A stretch of 64,000 nt of DNA from Flammeovirga sp. SJP92 (GTDB lineage Bacteria > Bacteroidota > Bacteroidia > Cytophagales > Flammeovirgaceae): NCBI RefSeq assembly GCF_001583495.1, contig NZ_LQAQ01000061.1:558001-622000 (forward strand), in the 5' to 3' direction. Below, piece after piece: positions 26,470 through 34,664 of the stretch. The notes under the pieces are model-generated. The model worked only from the letters and a program-made list of their open reading frames with translations. It was not told the DNA's origin and did not search any database. The first letter of the stretch is position 1. Each line of letters opens with the position of its first letter. The position numbers and the translations under genes were made by a program.

Positions 26470-26588
26470 TAATAATTATATTTCATTAACACCTATTCAA
26501 TAATACAAAATTTAGATCTAATACACTAAGCTACAAGCTATTAAAAATAGTATTTATACCACCACTTATTCAATAATATCTTTCAACA

Positions 26589-26628
26589 AAAAATGTCACC
26601 TCTCATATCTTTGAAAGGTGACATTTTT
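26589..26628 (-). terminator. Terminator of the 502-residue protein gene
   Basis: Read on the minus strand, the stem AATGTCACCT / AGGTGACATT is followed by TTTTTTG. It lies about 40 nt past the stop of the minus-strand gene that ends at 26666. Confidence 0.75.
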
Positions 26629-26665
26629 CTAAAATTTATTACTATTTCGAAGTAAAGCTTACAAA

Positions 26666-28174
26666 CTAAGATTCTGATTTTTCAAAAATCTTTCTTTGCC
26701 TTGTTCTTGTAAACTCTATTCTTTCTTTCTCAATTCTCTCCTTCTCCTCTACAGAACATGGATAATCAAATAAGCAGTATTGCTTGATTTGCTCCACAAC
26801 TACCTGTGGAACCATATCTTCCCACTCATCAGAACCTGATTTAATCAATTGTAATACTTTATCTGAGATAATATTAAGGTTATCTGCATTACAACCTCTT
26901 AAATCCTCAATCTTACCATTGTCCACCATTGCTTGGAACAATGCCTTTTGCTCATCTGCTAAGTGGATTGATTTACTTGTCATCAACTCTTGAGGATTCA
27001 ATGATTCTCTATCAAGTGATGGGTAAACATACAACTTGATGTTTCTTCCGAATAAGAATCCAAATGCTTCAAGCAATCCACCCTTCAAGTGCTTATAATA
27101 TTCAGGAGTAAAGATGTACTCTAAGTTATACATACCTACAGCCACACCTATTTTCTTGCCTCTTGTAAATCTTGATAAGTAGTTAGTCAGACGATAATAC
27201 TCTTGATACTTAGAGATCATTACGGTATAACCTAATGAACAAAGCATATCTACCCTATCTAGGAAGTCTTTCTCATCTTTCTTACGGTCCTCAGAGATTC
27301 TCAAGTTTTCAAGTGTAAGCTCGGCTACAGTGACAATATTCTTTTCATCAACCTCAGGATCGTTTTTAAAATGCTCAAACGATCGCTCCATCATATCGAT
27401 ATTGACTTTTGTAATAGGTCTAAAACGACCTCTAAGAACCAATATGTTTTTCTTATACAGGAAGTCTTGAGGAAGAGCTACTTGGCCATCAGGACCAAAC
27501 ATTGTTGTTTTAGCAAGACCATTTTTCACCAATAATAAACTCAATAATCTATTATCAACATCCAAAAAGTCTGGACCACTTACTCTTACGTAGTTCACAA
27601 TGATTTTATGGATATTCAAACCATCCATCAATGAACTCAAGAACTCGTCAACATCATCTGTTTTATAAAAACAAGCATAAATAAGGTTTACCCCTAAAAT
27701 ACCGATTGTTTCTTGCTGTAAAAGTGGATCGTTGTCTTTCAACTCCACATGCAATACTACCTCATTTGGAATAGTATTAGGGCGATTTTGGAAACGGATA
27801 CCTAACCAACCATGACCTTGATTGGTTCTATTAAAGTTTAGCTGCTCTACCGTATCTGCAAAAGCGAAGAACCTTGTCTCATCTTTTCGTTTAGGAAGTC
27901 TTTCTCCCAACAAACGAAATTCTTTTTTCAACATTCTTTCAACTCTACTTTGACAGACATAACGTCCGCCGGGCTCAGGTCCATAGATTGCGTCAGAGAA
28001 TGACATATCATAAGCCGATATTGTTTTTGCAATAGTTCCTGATGCTGCACCTGCCTTGAAAAAGTTAGCAGCAACGTCTTGTCCTGCTCCAATTTCAGCT
28101 AATGATCCATAAACCGATGAATCAAGGTTTATTTTTAGTGCTTTCTCTCTTGTTGTTAATGTGTTGAAGTGCAT
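26666..28174 (-). CDS. Conserved cytosolic protein of unknown function
   Basis: A 502-residue protein without signal peptide or membrane helix. From memory, close relatives are widespread in Bacteroidota and elsewhere, and are often labelled TonB-dependent receptor or nicotinate-nucleotide adenylyltransferase. Neither label fits: there is no beta-barrel and no HxGH adenylyltransferase motif. Visible features are the N-terminal block FNTLTTREKALKINLDSS, GAASGTIAKTISAYDMSFSD, the NQGHGWLGIRFQ motif, the NVVLRGRF-like strand (KKNILVLRGRFRPITKVN) and the AVGMYNLEYIF strand. The pattern suggests a soluble enzyme. It is a single gene with its own terminator. Confidence 0.8.
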   Translation of the reverse strand: MHFNTLTTREKALKINLDSSVYGSLAEIGAGQDVAANFFKAGAASGTIAKTISAYDMSFSDAIYGPEPGGRYVCQSRVERMLKKEFRLLGERLPKRKDETRFFAFADTVEQLNFNRTNQGHGWLGIRFQNRPNTIPNEVVLHVELKDNDPLLQQETIGILGVNLIYACFYKTDDVDEFLSSLMDGLNIHKIIVNYVRVSGPDFLDVDNRLLSLLLVKNGLAKTTMFGPDGQVALPQDFLYKKNILVLRGRFRPITKVNIDMMERSFEHFKNDPEVDEKNIVTVAELTLENLRISEDRKKDEKDFLDRVDMLCSLGYTVMISKYQEYYRLTNYLSRFTRGKKIGVAVGMYNLEYIFTPEYYKHLKGGLLEAFGFLFGRNIKLYVYPSLDRESLNPQELMTSKSIHLADEQKALFQAMVDNGKIEDLRGCNADNLNIISDKVLQLIKSGSDEWEDMVPQVVVEQIKQYCLFDYPCSVEEKERIEKERIEFTRTRQRKIFEKSES

Positions 28175-28314
28175 AATGAATTAAAGAATTCTAGTGCTTA
28201 AGCAATTGTACCATTCAAATCAATAACCTCTCTGATTTCAATTGTTCAATCACTTTTAGTATTTATGTCTAAAGTGCGTTTTTTCTTTTCTCGATGAAAG
28301 ATGCTCTAACGATA

Positions 28315-28336
28315 CAAAAGTAAACGAATACTTTTG
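28315..28336. promoter_or_regulatory. Dyad containing a -7 element on each strand
   Basis: CAAAAGTA (28315-28322) and TACTTTTG (28329-28336) form a perfect inverted repeat with a 6-nt spacer. Each arm matches TAnnTTTG, one facing each way. The left-facing element lies 141 nt before the 502-residue protein gene. The dyad could be a promoter, an operator, or chance. Confidence 0.4.
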
Positions 28337-28454
28337 AAAAGCTACCCTTCTTATTAAATTAATGTATTTTTTACACCAAATGTTTTTAAATCATTTTTAT
28401 TCTGAAGGAATAACAATCCAAAAAATATGATTTGGAGAAATTTACAATTTAATT

Positions 28455-30554
28455 CTAAAAACCTCCATGCATCTTTCTTAAGATCCACTCTGAGAACAGC
28501 AAAAGGAATAACAAACTCATTATCCAATAGTTAGACCCCAACTCCTTGTATTTTTCTTCAGAATGAATTCTTTGAGGGGCTTTTTTATTTAACAGTGGTT
28601 GCGATAATTGGTCCAAAGTAGAATTATCATAAAAACTTCCACCCGTTTTTTCAGATACACTTCTTAAAAGGGCAAAATTAGCGGTTGGATTTAATGCCTC
28701 CAGCTCCATTGCTCTTACCACAAAGTTACCCGATGAGTATTCTTTTTCTCCGTCTAAAACCGTTGAAGCAACATACTTATAAGACCCTTCTTCCAAGTCT
28801 GTAATATGATACTTAAAATAAGGTGAGGAATTTAAGTAAGTATAAGACATTTTTTCACCTTCCTCATTCGTGATTGTCAAATCAATAGTTTGTCCATAAA
28901 TGGATTCATAGATATCATTATACACTTCTGTCTCTATAATGACATCTTCAATATCAGAATATTCAGCAGTAGTTGTATTAACTCTAAAGCGTCTCTTATC
29001 GGTCTTTGTTGAAAGATATTGAATTACTTTTCCTATTAAGTCATCAACAGCCATCTCATCTGACTGAAGTAACCCTTCCTGCAATCTCCACTTCCATAAG
29101 CCTGTACCTACAAACACAGCAGATTTTACATCTCCTACTTCACCCATCAGTAATAATGGTTTGGAGGATTTTACACTTCCAATTTGTTGATTTACCAGTA
29201 CTTTACCAGCATTGACTTTGTATTCTCCATAAGGTACTTCTATCGGAGACATTTTTTGAATAAGATCTTTCTTCTCTTTTGGAAAAGTAAAATAAGTGAA
29301 GTTATCAGTGAAAGAAGGAGTAACCTTATCTTTCTGACCTCTATAACCTTGAATGGTTAAAAGAGGATTCATTTTGTTGAAAGTATTGATGTTGGTATTA
29401 TCTCCAATAATATACCAAAACGGCATGTCCTGCTTTTTGAGTTTTTCCAAAAGTAAAGCGGCATTTCTTTTCAAGTTTGGAAACTGATGAAGAATTACAA
29501 GATCATACTTTGCTTTATTGTCATATCCTTTACCATCCTTCATCTTCAATCCAGGAATGTAGATATGCAATTCATAGTTTTTATTTTTTTCAACCGCAGA
29601 GCGAATTGCTTTAATATCAGGATGCGGAGCATTGGCTATCAATAAAATCTTTTCTTTTCCTTCAATAACCTCCACATAAACCGATTTGGAATTATTTTCT
29701 TTAGAAAATTCCCCATCTAATGTTCTTACATTGACTGTAAATTTTTGATACCCTTTTTTCTTTGCGTCAACGATAAATTCCACCTGCTCAAATCCTTTCT
29801 CATTGCTGATTCGATATCTCTTACGGGACAGTATCTTCCCTCTATTAGTCAGTTCTACTTCTACTTCCTTCCCTACAAAACCCTCGTTGACTATTTCTGC
29901 TAATATTGGAAACTTATTTCCCATATAAGCCACTCTGTTTGTATACACTTCTTTCACTTGAAGGTCAATTTGGGGAATAGTATCACCAATACCAACTGTA
30001 TAAATTGGCACTACAGAAGGAAGGTACAAAGGGGAAAAACCCTGGTTGAATATACCATCTGAAACCAACGTTATTGCCGCTAGATTTTCATGTTCATTGA
30101 GTTCTTCCAATCGTTGAATAGACTTACTGATATTGGTTACTTTATGATCAAAGGTTAAGTTGTTCAGTGCTTCACGACCGTCCAGCTGATTCCCGTCGAT
30201 TGTATAGAACTTTGTTTTATACCCTTCATCCTCCAATTTTTCTGCTTCTGTTTTAATTGACTGCAAAGAAGCATTCAAATCTTCTTGGGTAATTGTAGCA
30301 GTCATTGACTCAGAATTATCAATGATAAATGAGACAATAGGCTTCTCAAAATACCTCTCTATACTTTTAAACATAGGGTCAAGCAACAGGAACATTATGA
30401 TCATTAATGCAGAAAAACGCAACACAATCAATATTCTGTTGATATTTACAGTCCAAACTTGTTTTTTGGTATAGAGTAGATAAGTTGCCCCTGCACAAAG
30501 CAGAATACTAAAAAACATCCACCACCAAGAGTATTCTATATAAAGTCCATTCAT
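28455..30554 (-). CDS. Membrane protein with von Willebrand factor A-like domain
   Basis: A 699-residue inner-membrane protein. Helices lie at about 9-28 and 41-59 and near the C-terminus (YWIMSLLFLLLFSEWIL). A vWA-like domain starts at residue 72 with the metal-site motif DNSES (79-83). A TLVSDGIFNQG strand follows, then a CARDB/Ig-like part (VAYMGNKFPILAEIVNEGF) and a second Rossmann-like part (KILLIANAPHPDIKAI). The architecture is common in Bacteroidota (BatA-like relatives), with unknown function. It ends the dnaA-lptC gene run, 146 nt after a tiny membrane protein gene. Confidence 0.8.
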   Translation of the reverse strand: MNGLYIEYSWWWMFFSILLCAGATYLLYTKKQVWTVNINRILIVLRFSALMIIMFLLLDPMFKSIERYFEKPIVSFIIDNSESMTATITQEDLNASLQSIKTEAEKLEDEGYKTKFYTIDGNQLDGREALNNLTFDHKVTNISKSIQRLEELNEHENLAAITLVSDGIFNQGFSPLYLPSVVPIYTVGIGDTIPQIDLQVKEVYTNRVAYMGNKFPILAEIVNEGFVGKEVEVELTNRGKILSRKRYRISNEKGFEQVEFIVDAKKKGYQKFTVNVRTLDGEFSKENNSKSVYVEVIEGKEKILLIANAPHPDIKAIRSAVEKNKNYELHIYIPGLKMKDGKGYDNKAKYDLVILHQFPNLKRNAALLLEKLKKQDMPFWYIIGDNTNINTFNKMNPLLTIQGYRGQKDKVTPSFTDNFTYFTFPKEKKDLIQKMSPIEVPYGEYKVNAGKVLVNQQIGSVKSSKPLLLMGEVGDVKSAVFVGTGLWKWRLQEGLLQSDEMAVDDLIGKVIQYLSTKTDKRRFRVNTTTAEYSDIEDVIIETEVYNDIYESIYGQTIDLTITNEEGEKMSYTYLNSSPYFKYHITDLEEGSYKYVASTVLDGEKEYSSGNFVVRAMELEALNPTANFALLRSVSEKTGGSFYDNSTLDQLSQPLLNKKAPQRIHSEEKYKELGSNYWIMSLLFLLLFSEWILRKMHGGF

Positions 30555-30700
30555 GGATTACAGTCTATCATAATTCGTCATCAGAGTTCTCTGATTTCAC
30601 TTTTAAAAGTTAAAAGCTTAGAGGTAGGAAAGCAAGTAAAGTCAGATTATTTTTTGTATTCTTTTATTAGAAAACAGAATCACAGATGTAAAAAAAGCAT

Positions 30701-30892
30701 CTACTTGATATTTTTCATTATCATAAAGATAAACCTCACAATGTAGGTCACAATAAAAGCCACAATCATGCCTTGAAAAAAGTAAGAAGACTGAGGTTCT
30801 TCTTGGATGACAAACATTACTGCATAGAAAAATGGAATGTAGCCGATTACAAAAAAGGCAAAAAACTTTAGTTCTCTGATTAATATTTTCAT
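30701..30892 (-). CDS. Tiny two-helix membrane protein
   Basis: A 63-residue protein that is almost wholly two membrane helices (about 8-28 and 36-57) with basic ends (KILIRELK, MKNIK). No family is recognised. It lies 45 nt downstream of another tiny membrane protein gene on the same strand, so it is probably co-transcribed with lptC. Confidence 0.6.
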   Translation of the reverse strand: MKILIRELKFFAFFVIGYIPFFYAVMFVIQEEPQSSYFFQGMIVAFIVTYIVRFIFMIMKNIK

Positions 30893-30937
30893 TTGTGTTG
30901 TAATTTAAAAAGCATCATAAATCAACGCCATTGCCGA

Positions 30938-31162
30938 CTATTTTCTTTTTCTGCTTTTCTTTTTGTTGTTAGGTTTAGATTTCTTTGTTGGAGCTGATTG
31001 TTTTTGCTGTTCTTCTTTCTTTTGAGAAAATTGAAGAATCAAAAAGCAAATACCTGAAAGTGCAAAAAGCCAATAGCTAGCTACTATGCCGTAGTAAAAA
31101 GATTGGTGCACCCCTATAATGAAAAAGGCAGCACCAAGTGCTACCATTATTGTTTTTATCAT
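30938..31162 (-). CDS. Small membrane protein with a Lys/Arg-rich tail
   Basis: A 74-residue protein with two membrane helices (about 2-23 and 28-46) followed by a highly basic tail (QKKEEQQKQ and then a stretch dominated by K, S and N). The tail should be cytosolic and disordered. It lies 14 nt after lptC and is probably in the same transcript. The function is unknown. Confidence 0.65.
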   Translation of the reverse strand: MIKTIMVALGAAFFIIGVHQSFYYGIVASYWLFALSGICFLILQFSQKKEEQQKQSAPTKKSKPNNKKKSRKRK

Positions 31163-31176
31163 ATTTTTATAGATTC

Positions 31177-31725
31177 TTAGTCGACATCAGCATAACCATC
31201 GATATCCATAATCTCGTATTCCTCAGGGTTATTTTGATTTGCCTTCAGTCCTCTACCATAGATAATTTCAGATTCTGTTGTCATTTTCACTTTATCTTCT
31301 GTGAAAATATCTCCAGTTTCTTTATTAAAATGAAGAGTATCTGTTTCTAATTTCTGTCCTTTCTTATAATCATCCAATACCACATTACCATAAACAGTAT
31401 ATAATGTACTATCGGCAGTATAAATTGCACTATCAGCCACTAAGTGCGACTCTTCCGTACCATCTTCTTTAGAGAAAGTAATGATATCAATTCCATTAGG
31501 GTAGCGTTCATTACCATTTTTATATCGCATTTGAACCTTTGCCTTCATACGGTTTTTAGGAACTGCGTCCTCAGTATGAAGTGTTTCAATATTATAAGCT
31601 GTAAAATCTGGCACATCTGTACCCATAGCAATTTGCTTTGCCTCTTTTTTTGTACGAGTTTTCTTTGTGCTACACGAAAAAACTGCAACAGAAGCAAGAG
31701 CTAAAATTAATATCTTCTTAATCAT
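31177..31725 (-). CDS. lptC: LPS export protein LptC
   Basis: A periplasmic, inner-membrane-anchored component of the Lpt bridge that carries lipopolysaccharide to the outer membrane. The start at 31725 gives a lipoprotein-type signal (MIKKILILALASVAVFSC, Cys18). The Bacteroidota LptC pattern is visible in MKAKVQMRYKNG, RYPNGIDIITFSKEDG, SHLVADSAIYTADSTLY and VYGNVVLDDYKKGQKLETD. At 182 residues it has the family length. The 931-residue membrane protein gene lies upstream and two tiny membrane protein genes follow. Confidence 0.87.
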   Translation of the reverse strand: MIKKILILALASVAVFSCSTKKTRTKKEAKQIAMGTDVPDFTAYNIETLHTEDAVPKNRMKAKVQMRYKNGNERYPNGIDIITFSKEDGTEESHLVADSAIYTADSTLYTVYGNVVLDDYKKGQKLETDTLHFNKETGDIFTEDKVKMTTESEIIYGRGLKANQNNPEEYEIMDIDGYADVD

Positions 31726-31821
31726 TGTTTGTCTTTTTTTTGAGTCAATAATACTCGACGATACAAAAATATACAAATGATTGATCTTTAGGGATAGATT
31801 AACAGTATTTTAGTTTTTCTA

Positions 31822-34617
31822 TCAATTTCTTCGATCAATTGTATATGTATTCACCCTGTTTTTGAGTGAAGTGATAAAAATAAATTGCTGAATATCGGAA
31901 TTGTAAAACATCTTCACCTCTTTATCATTGCTAAACGGTTTTTCTACAAATCGTTTTCCATTAAGATAATACAGATATGTTTTTCCTGAATCAGGGAAAG
32001 TAATGCAGATGAGTTCAGCATCAATACCAAAATCAAAATATTGACCAATTGCTTTTCCTTTTTCATCAAAACGCTGATGGAAAACCACTTTACCAGAACT
32101 GTTTCTTACCTTAATAGTACCAAAAATTTGTTCCATCACCATCCAAGTTCTGCTTCTTGCTTCATCTTTCAACAAATCAAAAGAGCGCCCGTGAGCACGG
32201 TCCCCTAACTTATCACGACGTAAAACTTCTCCTTTTCCATTTATTTCAATAATATCACCTATACTTGTGATAAATGTTATTCTAGACTGTCCTAAACTTG
32301 CATCTTCCGTCACAAACAACTGTGGAGATACAGACTCTCTGAACAACATTGGGAATCCCTTCACATACTCACCTTTTTCAGTGAATATGATCAGCTTTCC
32401 TTTTTTAGAAAGCGTCACAACATAGTTCTTACCGTTGGCCTGAAAAACCTGAGGCGGCAATGCCAAACGTTCTAAAGTTTTTAAAGGAGTCCAGTTTCCT
32501 TGATATTTACCCTTTGGATCCACTCCATAAATATTACCTAATGTATCTACAGATAGAATCAGCCCTTCAATGTCTTGAATCATTTCAGTGCTTCCTCTTA
32601 AATGCCATGGTAACCACTTGGTAAATTCAATTTGAGAATAAATTGGTAGGTCAACAGGATACCCTTCTAAGTATTTTCCAGATCTATCAATCTGAAGAAT
32701 CTTATTATTTTGAGTAAGGTAGAGTGAAGGCAGATCGGAATTAATAGACCAAACCAGTTCAGGCGTTGCTTTAATCAATGAATCAAATTCATGATAAAAA
32801 ATCGTATCTCCTTTAAAGTTATAACCTTCAACTATATTCTCTTGATCTATCAATAAGAAACCTTCCTCATCTCCCAATACATTTTCTACTAAAATCGGTG
32901 CTTTACTCAAAGCTACACCCATTTCTTTTGATAAAATTTTCTCTGCTTTTTTAGGCTGATCATCCCTCAATTGACCACTAAACAATGCACTAATTTCAAT
33001 TTCCTGATCTCTCAATGACCAAACCTGAAAATTTAATCCTAATAATAACTGTCGATGTCGATCTACAAAAGAGGCATGGCTTTTAGATAATGCATGTATA
33101 AAACCAACCCAAGAACTTTCAGTATTTAATACATAAGACAGTTTCGCCTTGTTATTTTGAAGTTTATTGATCAGCACATTATAACGCTTCTGAGTCGTCC
33201 ATCTTCTTTTCAACAGCCAATCCTTCAACCACTTTGATAATGTAGGAAGGTCACCTGCCATGATCATATAATTATCAACTCTTAATACATAAGAATTAGA
33301 ATGACTGTCATAAAAATTTGAACCAGCCAATGCTCCTGAAAGGTTGCCTTTTGGAAAGCCATAAACAGTAAAACCTTTTAAGCCAATCAGTTTTACTTTC
33401 TTCTTGCTTTCCTCTTTATAATCTTTTCTAAGGTTATCTAAAACCACATCAAACTCTACTGGATCTTTTAATTCAAAACCGTAGATATTTTGCCATTGAC
33501 TACCATCCACACTTAATATAGTTGCCTTGAAGAGATCTGATTTCACAAGTTTCACCAAGTCAGCAACCTCTACTCCAGCATTATCAAATTGTGTTAAGGC
33601 TGTTTCTGATTGTGGGTTATTTTTTTCGTCATCATAACGAAAAGCCAATTTCACAAAGTTTGAGAAGTCGTTAGTGTAACATTGTTCATAAAAAGAAACA
33701 TCATCTACCATAAAATTATAAGCAGATGTTTTCCCATTTGTCAAAGCACTTTCTAATTGATGGTAATAACTCGAAGATTGATTTCTATTGATACTGAGAA
33801 TAGAAAGTTCGTTTTCTCTTTCCTGAATACTCTCTACTAACATTCCATTGGAAAATTCAGCAATAGATTTAAAAGGATTTTCGGTTCCCAAATCAGTCAT
33901 TCTAGCAAACCAATGCTCTACTGAAGAAGGTCTTATCCACATTTTTAATCCATCCGGCAACTTTATATCATTAACCTGAGTTGCTAAATCCTGATTTAAA
34001 AGACCGAAATAATATTCCTCGTTGAATTTCTCTCCATTATTTCTAATAGCTTCTTCAATCCAAACTGCATCAGTAGAAGCCACTAAAAAATTACGAATCT
34101 TTGCAACACTCAGTTGATCATTTCCTAATTTATATTCGTGTACATCCTCTCCTCTATACTTTCTTACATAAGTTTCATTCTGTAATGAAGTCAACTGCTT
34201 GAAAGGATCCAAATAGACTCTTTCATCCATTGGAATATATACTGAAAGTGAAAAGGATTGACTCCCTGTTGCATTAACCGAAAGGTAAACTTGTTTTTTG
34301 ACACCCAAAAAAGGGTTTTGAAGGGCTGAATCTAAAAGAGTCAGTAGTTGATCAGTGGTTTCAAATGCTTTTTGACCACCTTCCATATCTTTTACGGCAT
34401 TAATAAAAGCTGAAGAATCCAAGTAAGCTACTAAATCTTCAGGCTGTTGCATTTCAACAAGTGCAATTGTCTCACTTGCCACAACATGCCAAATATCGGT
34501 TTCGTATGATTTCTTTCTGCTAAGATCTATAAAATAGAATCCTATCAGCAAAAAAGATAAAGCTAGGAGTTGAGTTAATACCAGCTTGTATGTGTCTGAT
34601 AATCTAAATTTTCCCAC
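31822..34617 (-). CDS. Large membrane-anchored protein with a C-terminal propeller-like region
   Basis: A 931-residue protein. One N-terminal helix (about 13-30) anchors it, followed by a DUF3352-like part with repeated alpha-beta units (residues about 40-540). The last 300 residues have blade-like repeats: SLYLTQNNKILQIDRSGKYLEGYP, GLILSVDTLGNIYGVDPKGKY, YVVTLSKKGKLIIFTEKGEY and ITFITSIGDIIEINGKGEV. The start codon is GTG at 34615-34617. It lies 47 nt after dnaA and before lptC. An envelope role is inferred from context only. Confidence 0.75.
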   Translation of the reverse strand: MGKFRLSDTYKLVLTQLLALSFLLIGFYFIDLSRKKSYETDIWHVVASETIALVEMQQPEDLVAYLDSSAFINAVKDMEGGQKAFETTDQLLTLLDSALQNPFLGVKKQVYLSVNATGSQSFSLSVYIPMDERVYLDPFKQLTSLQNETYVRKYRGEDVHEYKLGNDQLSVAKIRNFLVASTDAVWIEEAIRNNGEKFNEEYYFGLLNQDLATQVNDIKLPDGLKMWIRPSSVEHWFARMTDLGTENPFKSIAEFSNGMLVESIQERENELSILSINRNQSSSYYHQLESALTNGKTSAYNFMVDDVSFYEQCYTNDFSNFVKLAFRYDDEKNNPQSETALTQFDNAGVEVADLVKLVKSDLFKATILSVDGSQWQNIYGFELKDPVEFDVVLDNLRKDYKEESKKKVKLIGLKGFTVYGFPKGNLSGALAGSNFYDSHSNSYVLRVDNYMIMAGDLPTLSKWLKDWLLKRRWTTQKRYNVLINKLQNNKAKLSYVLNTESSWVGFIHALSKSHASFVDRHRQLLLGLNFQVWSLRDQEIEISALFSGQLRDDQPKKAEKILSKEMGVALSKAPILVENVLGDEEGFLLIDQENIVEGYNFKGDTIFYHEFDSLIKATPELVWSINSDLPSLYLTQNNKILQIDRSGKYLEGYPVDLPIYSQIEFTKWLPWHLRGSTEMIQDIEGLILSVDTLGNIYGVDPKGKYQGNWTPLKTLERLALPPQVFQANGKNYVVTLSKKGKLIIFTEKGEYVKGFPMLFRESVSPQLFVTEDASLGQSRITFITSIGDIIEINGKGEVLRRDKLGDRAHGRSFDLLKDEARSRTWMVMEQIFGTIKVRNSSGKVVFHQRFDEKGKAIGQYFDFGIDAELICITFPDSGKTYLYYLNGKRFVEKPFSNDKEVKMFYNSDIQQFIFITSLKNRVNTYTIDRRN

Positions 34618-34664
34618 TAGAGTATAGGATTATCAATGCTAAAAAATAGGGCTAAAATAGGGGT

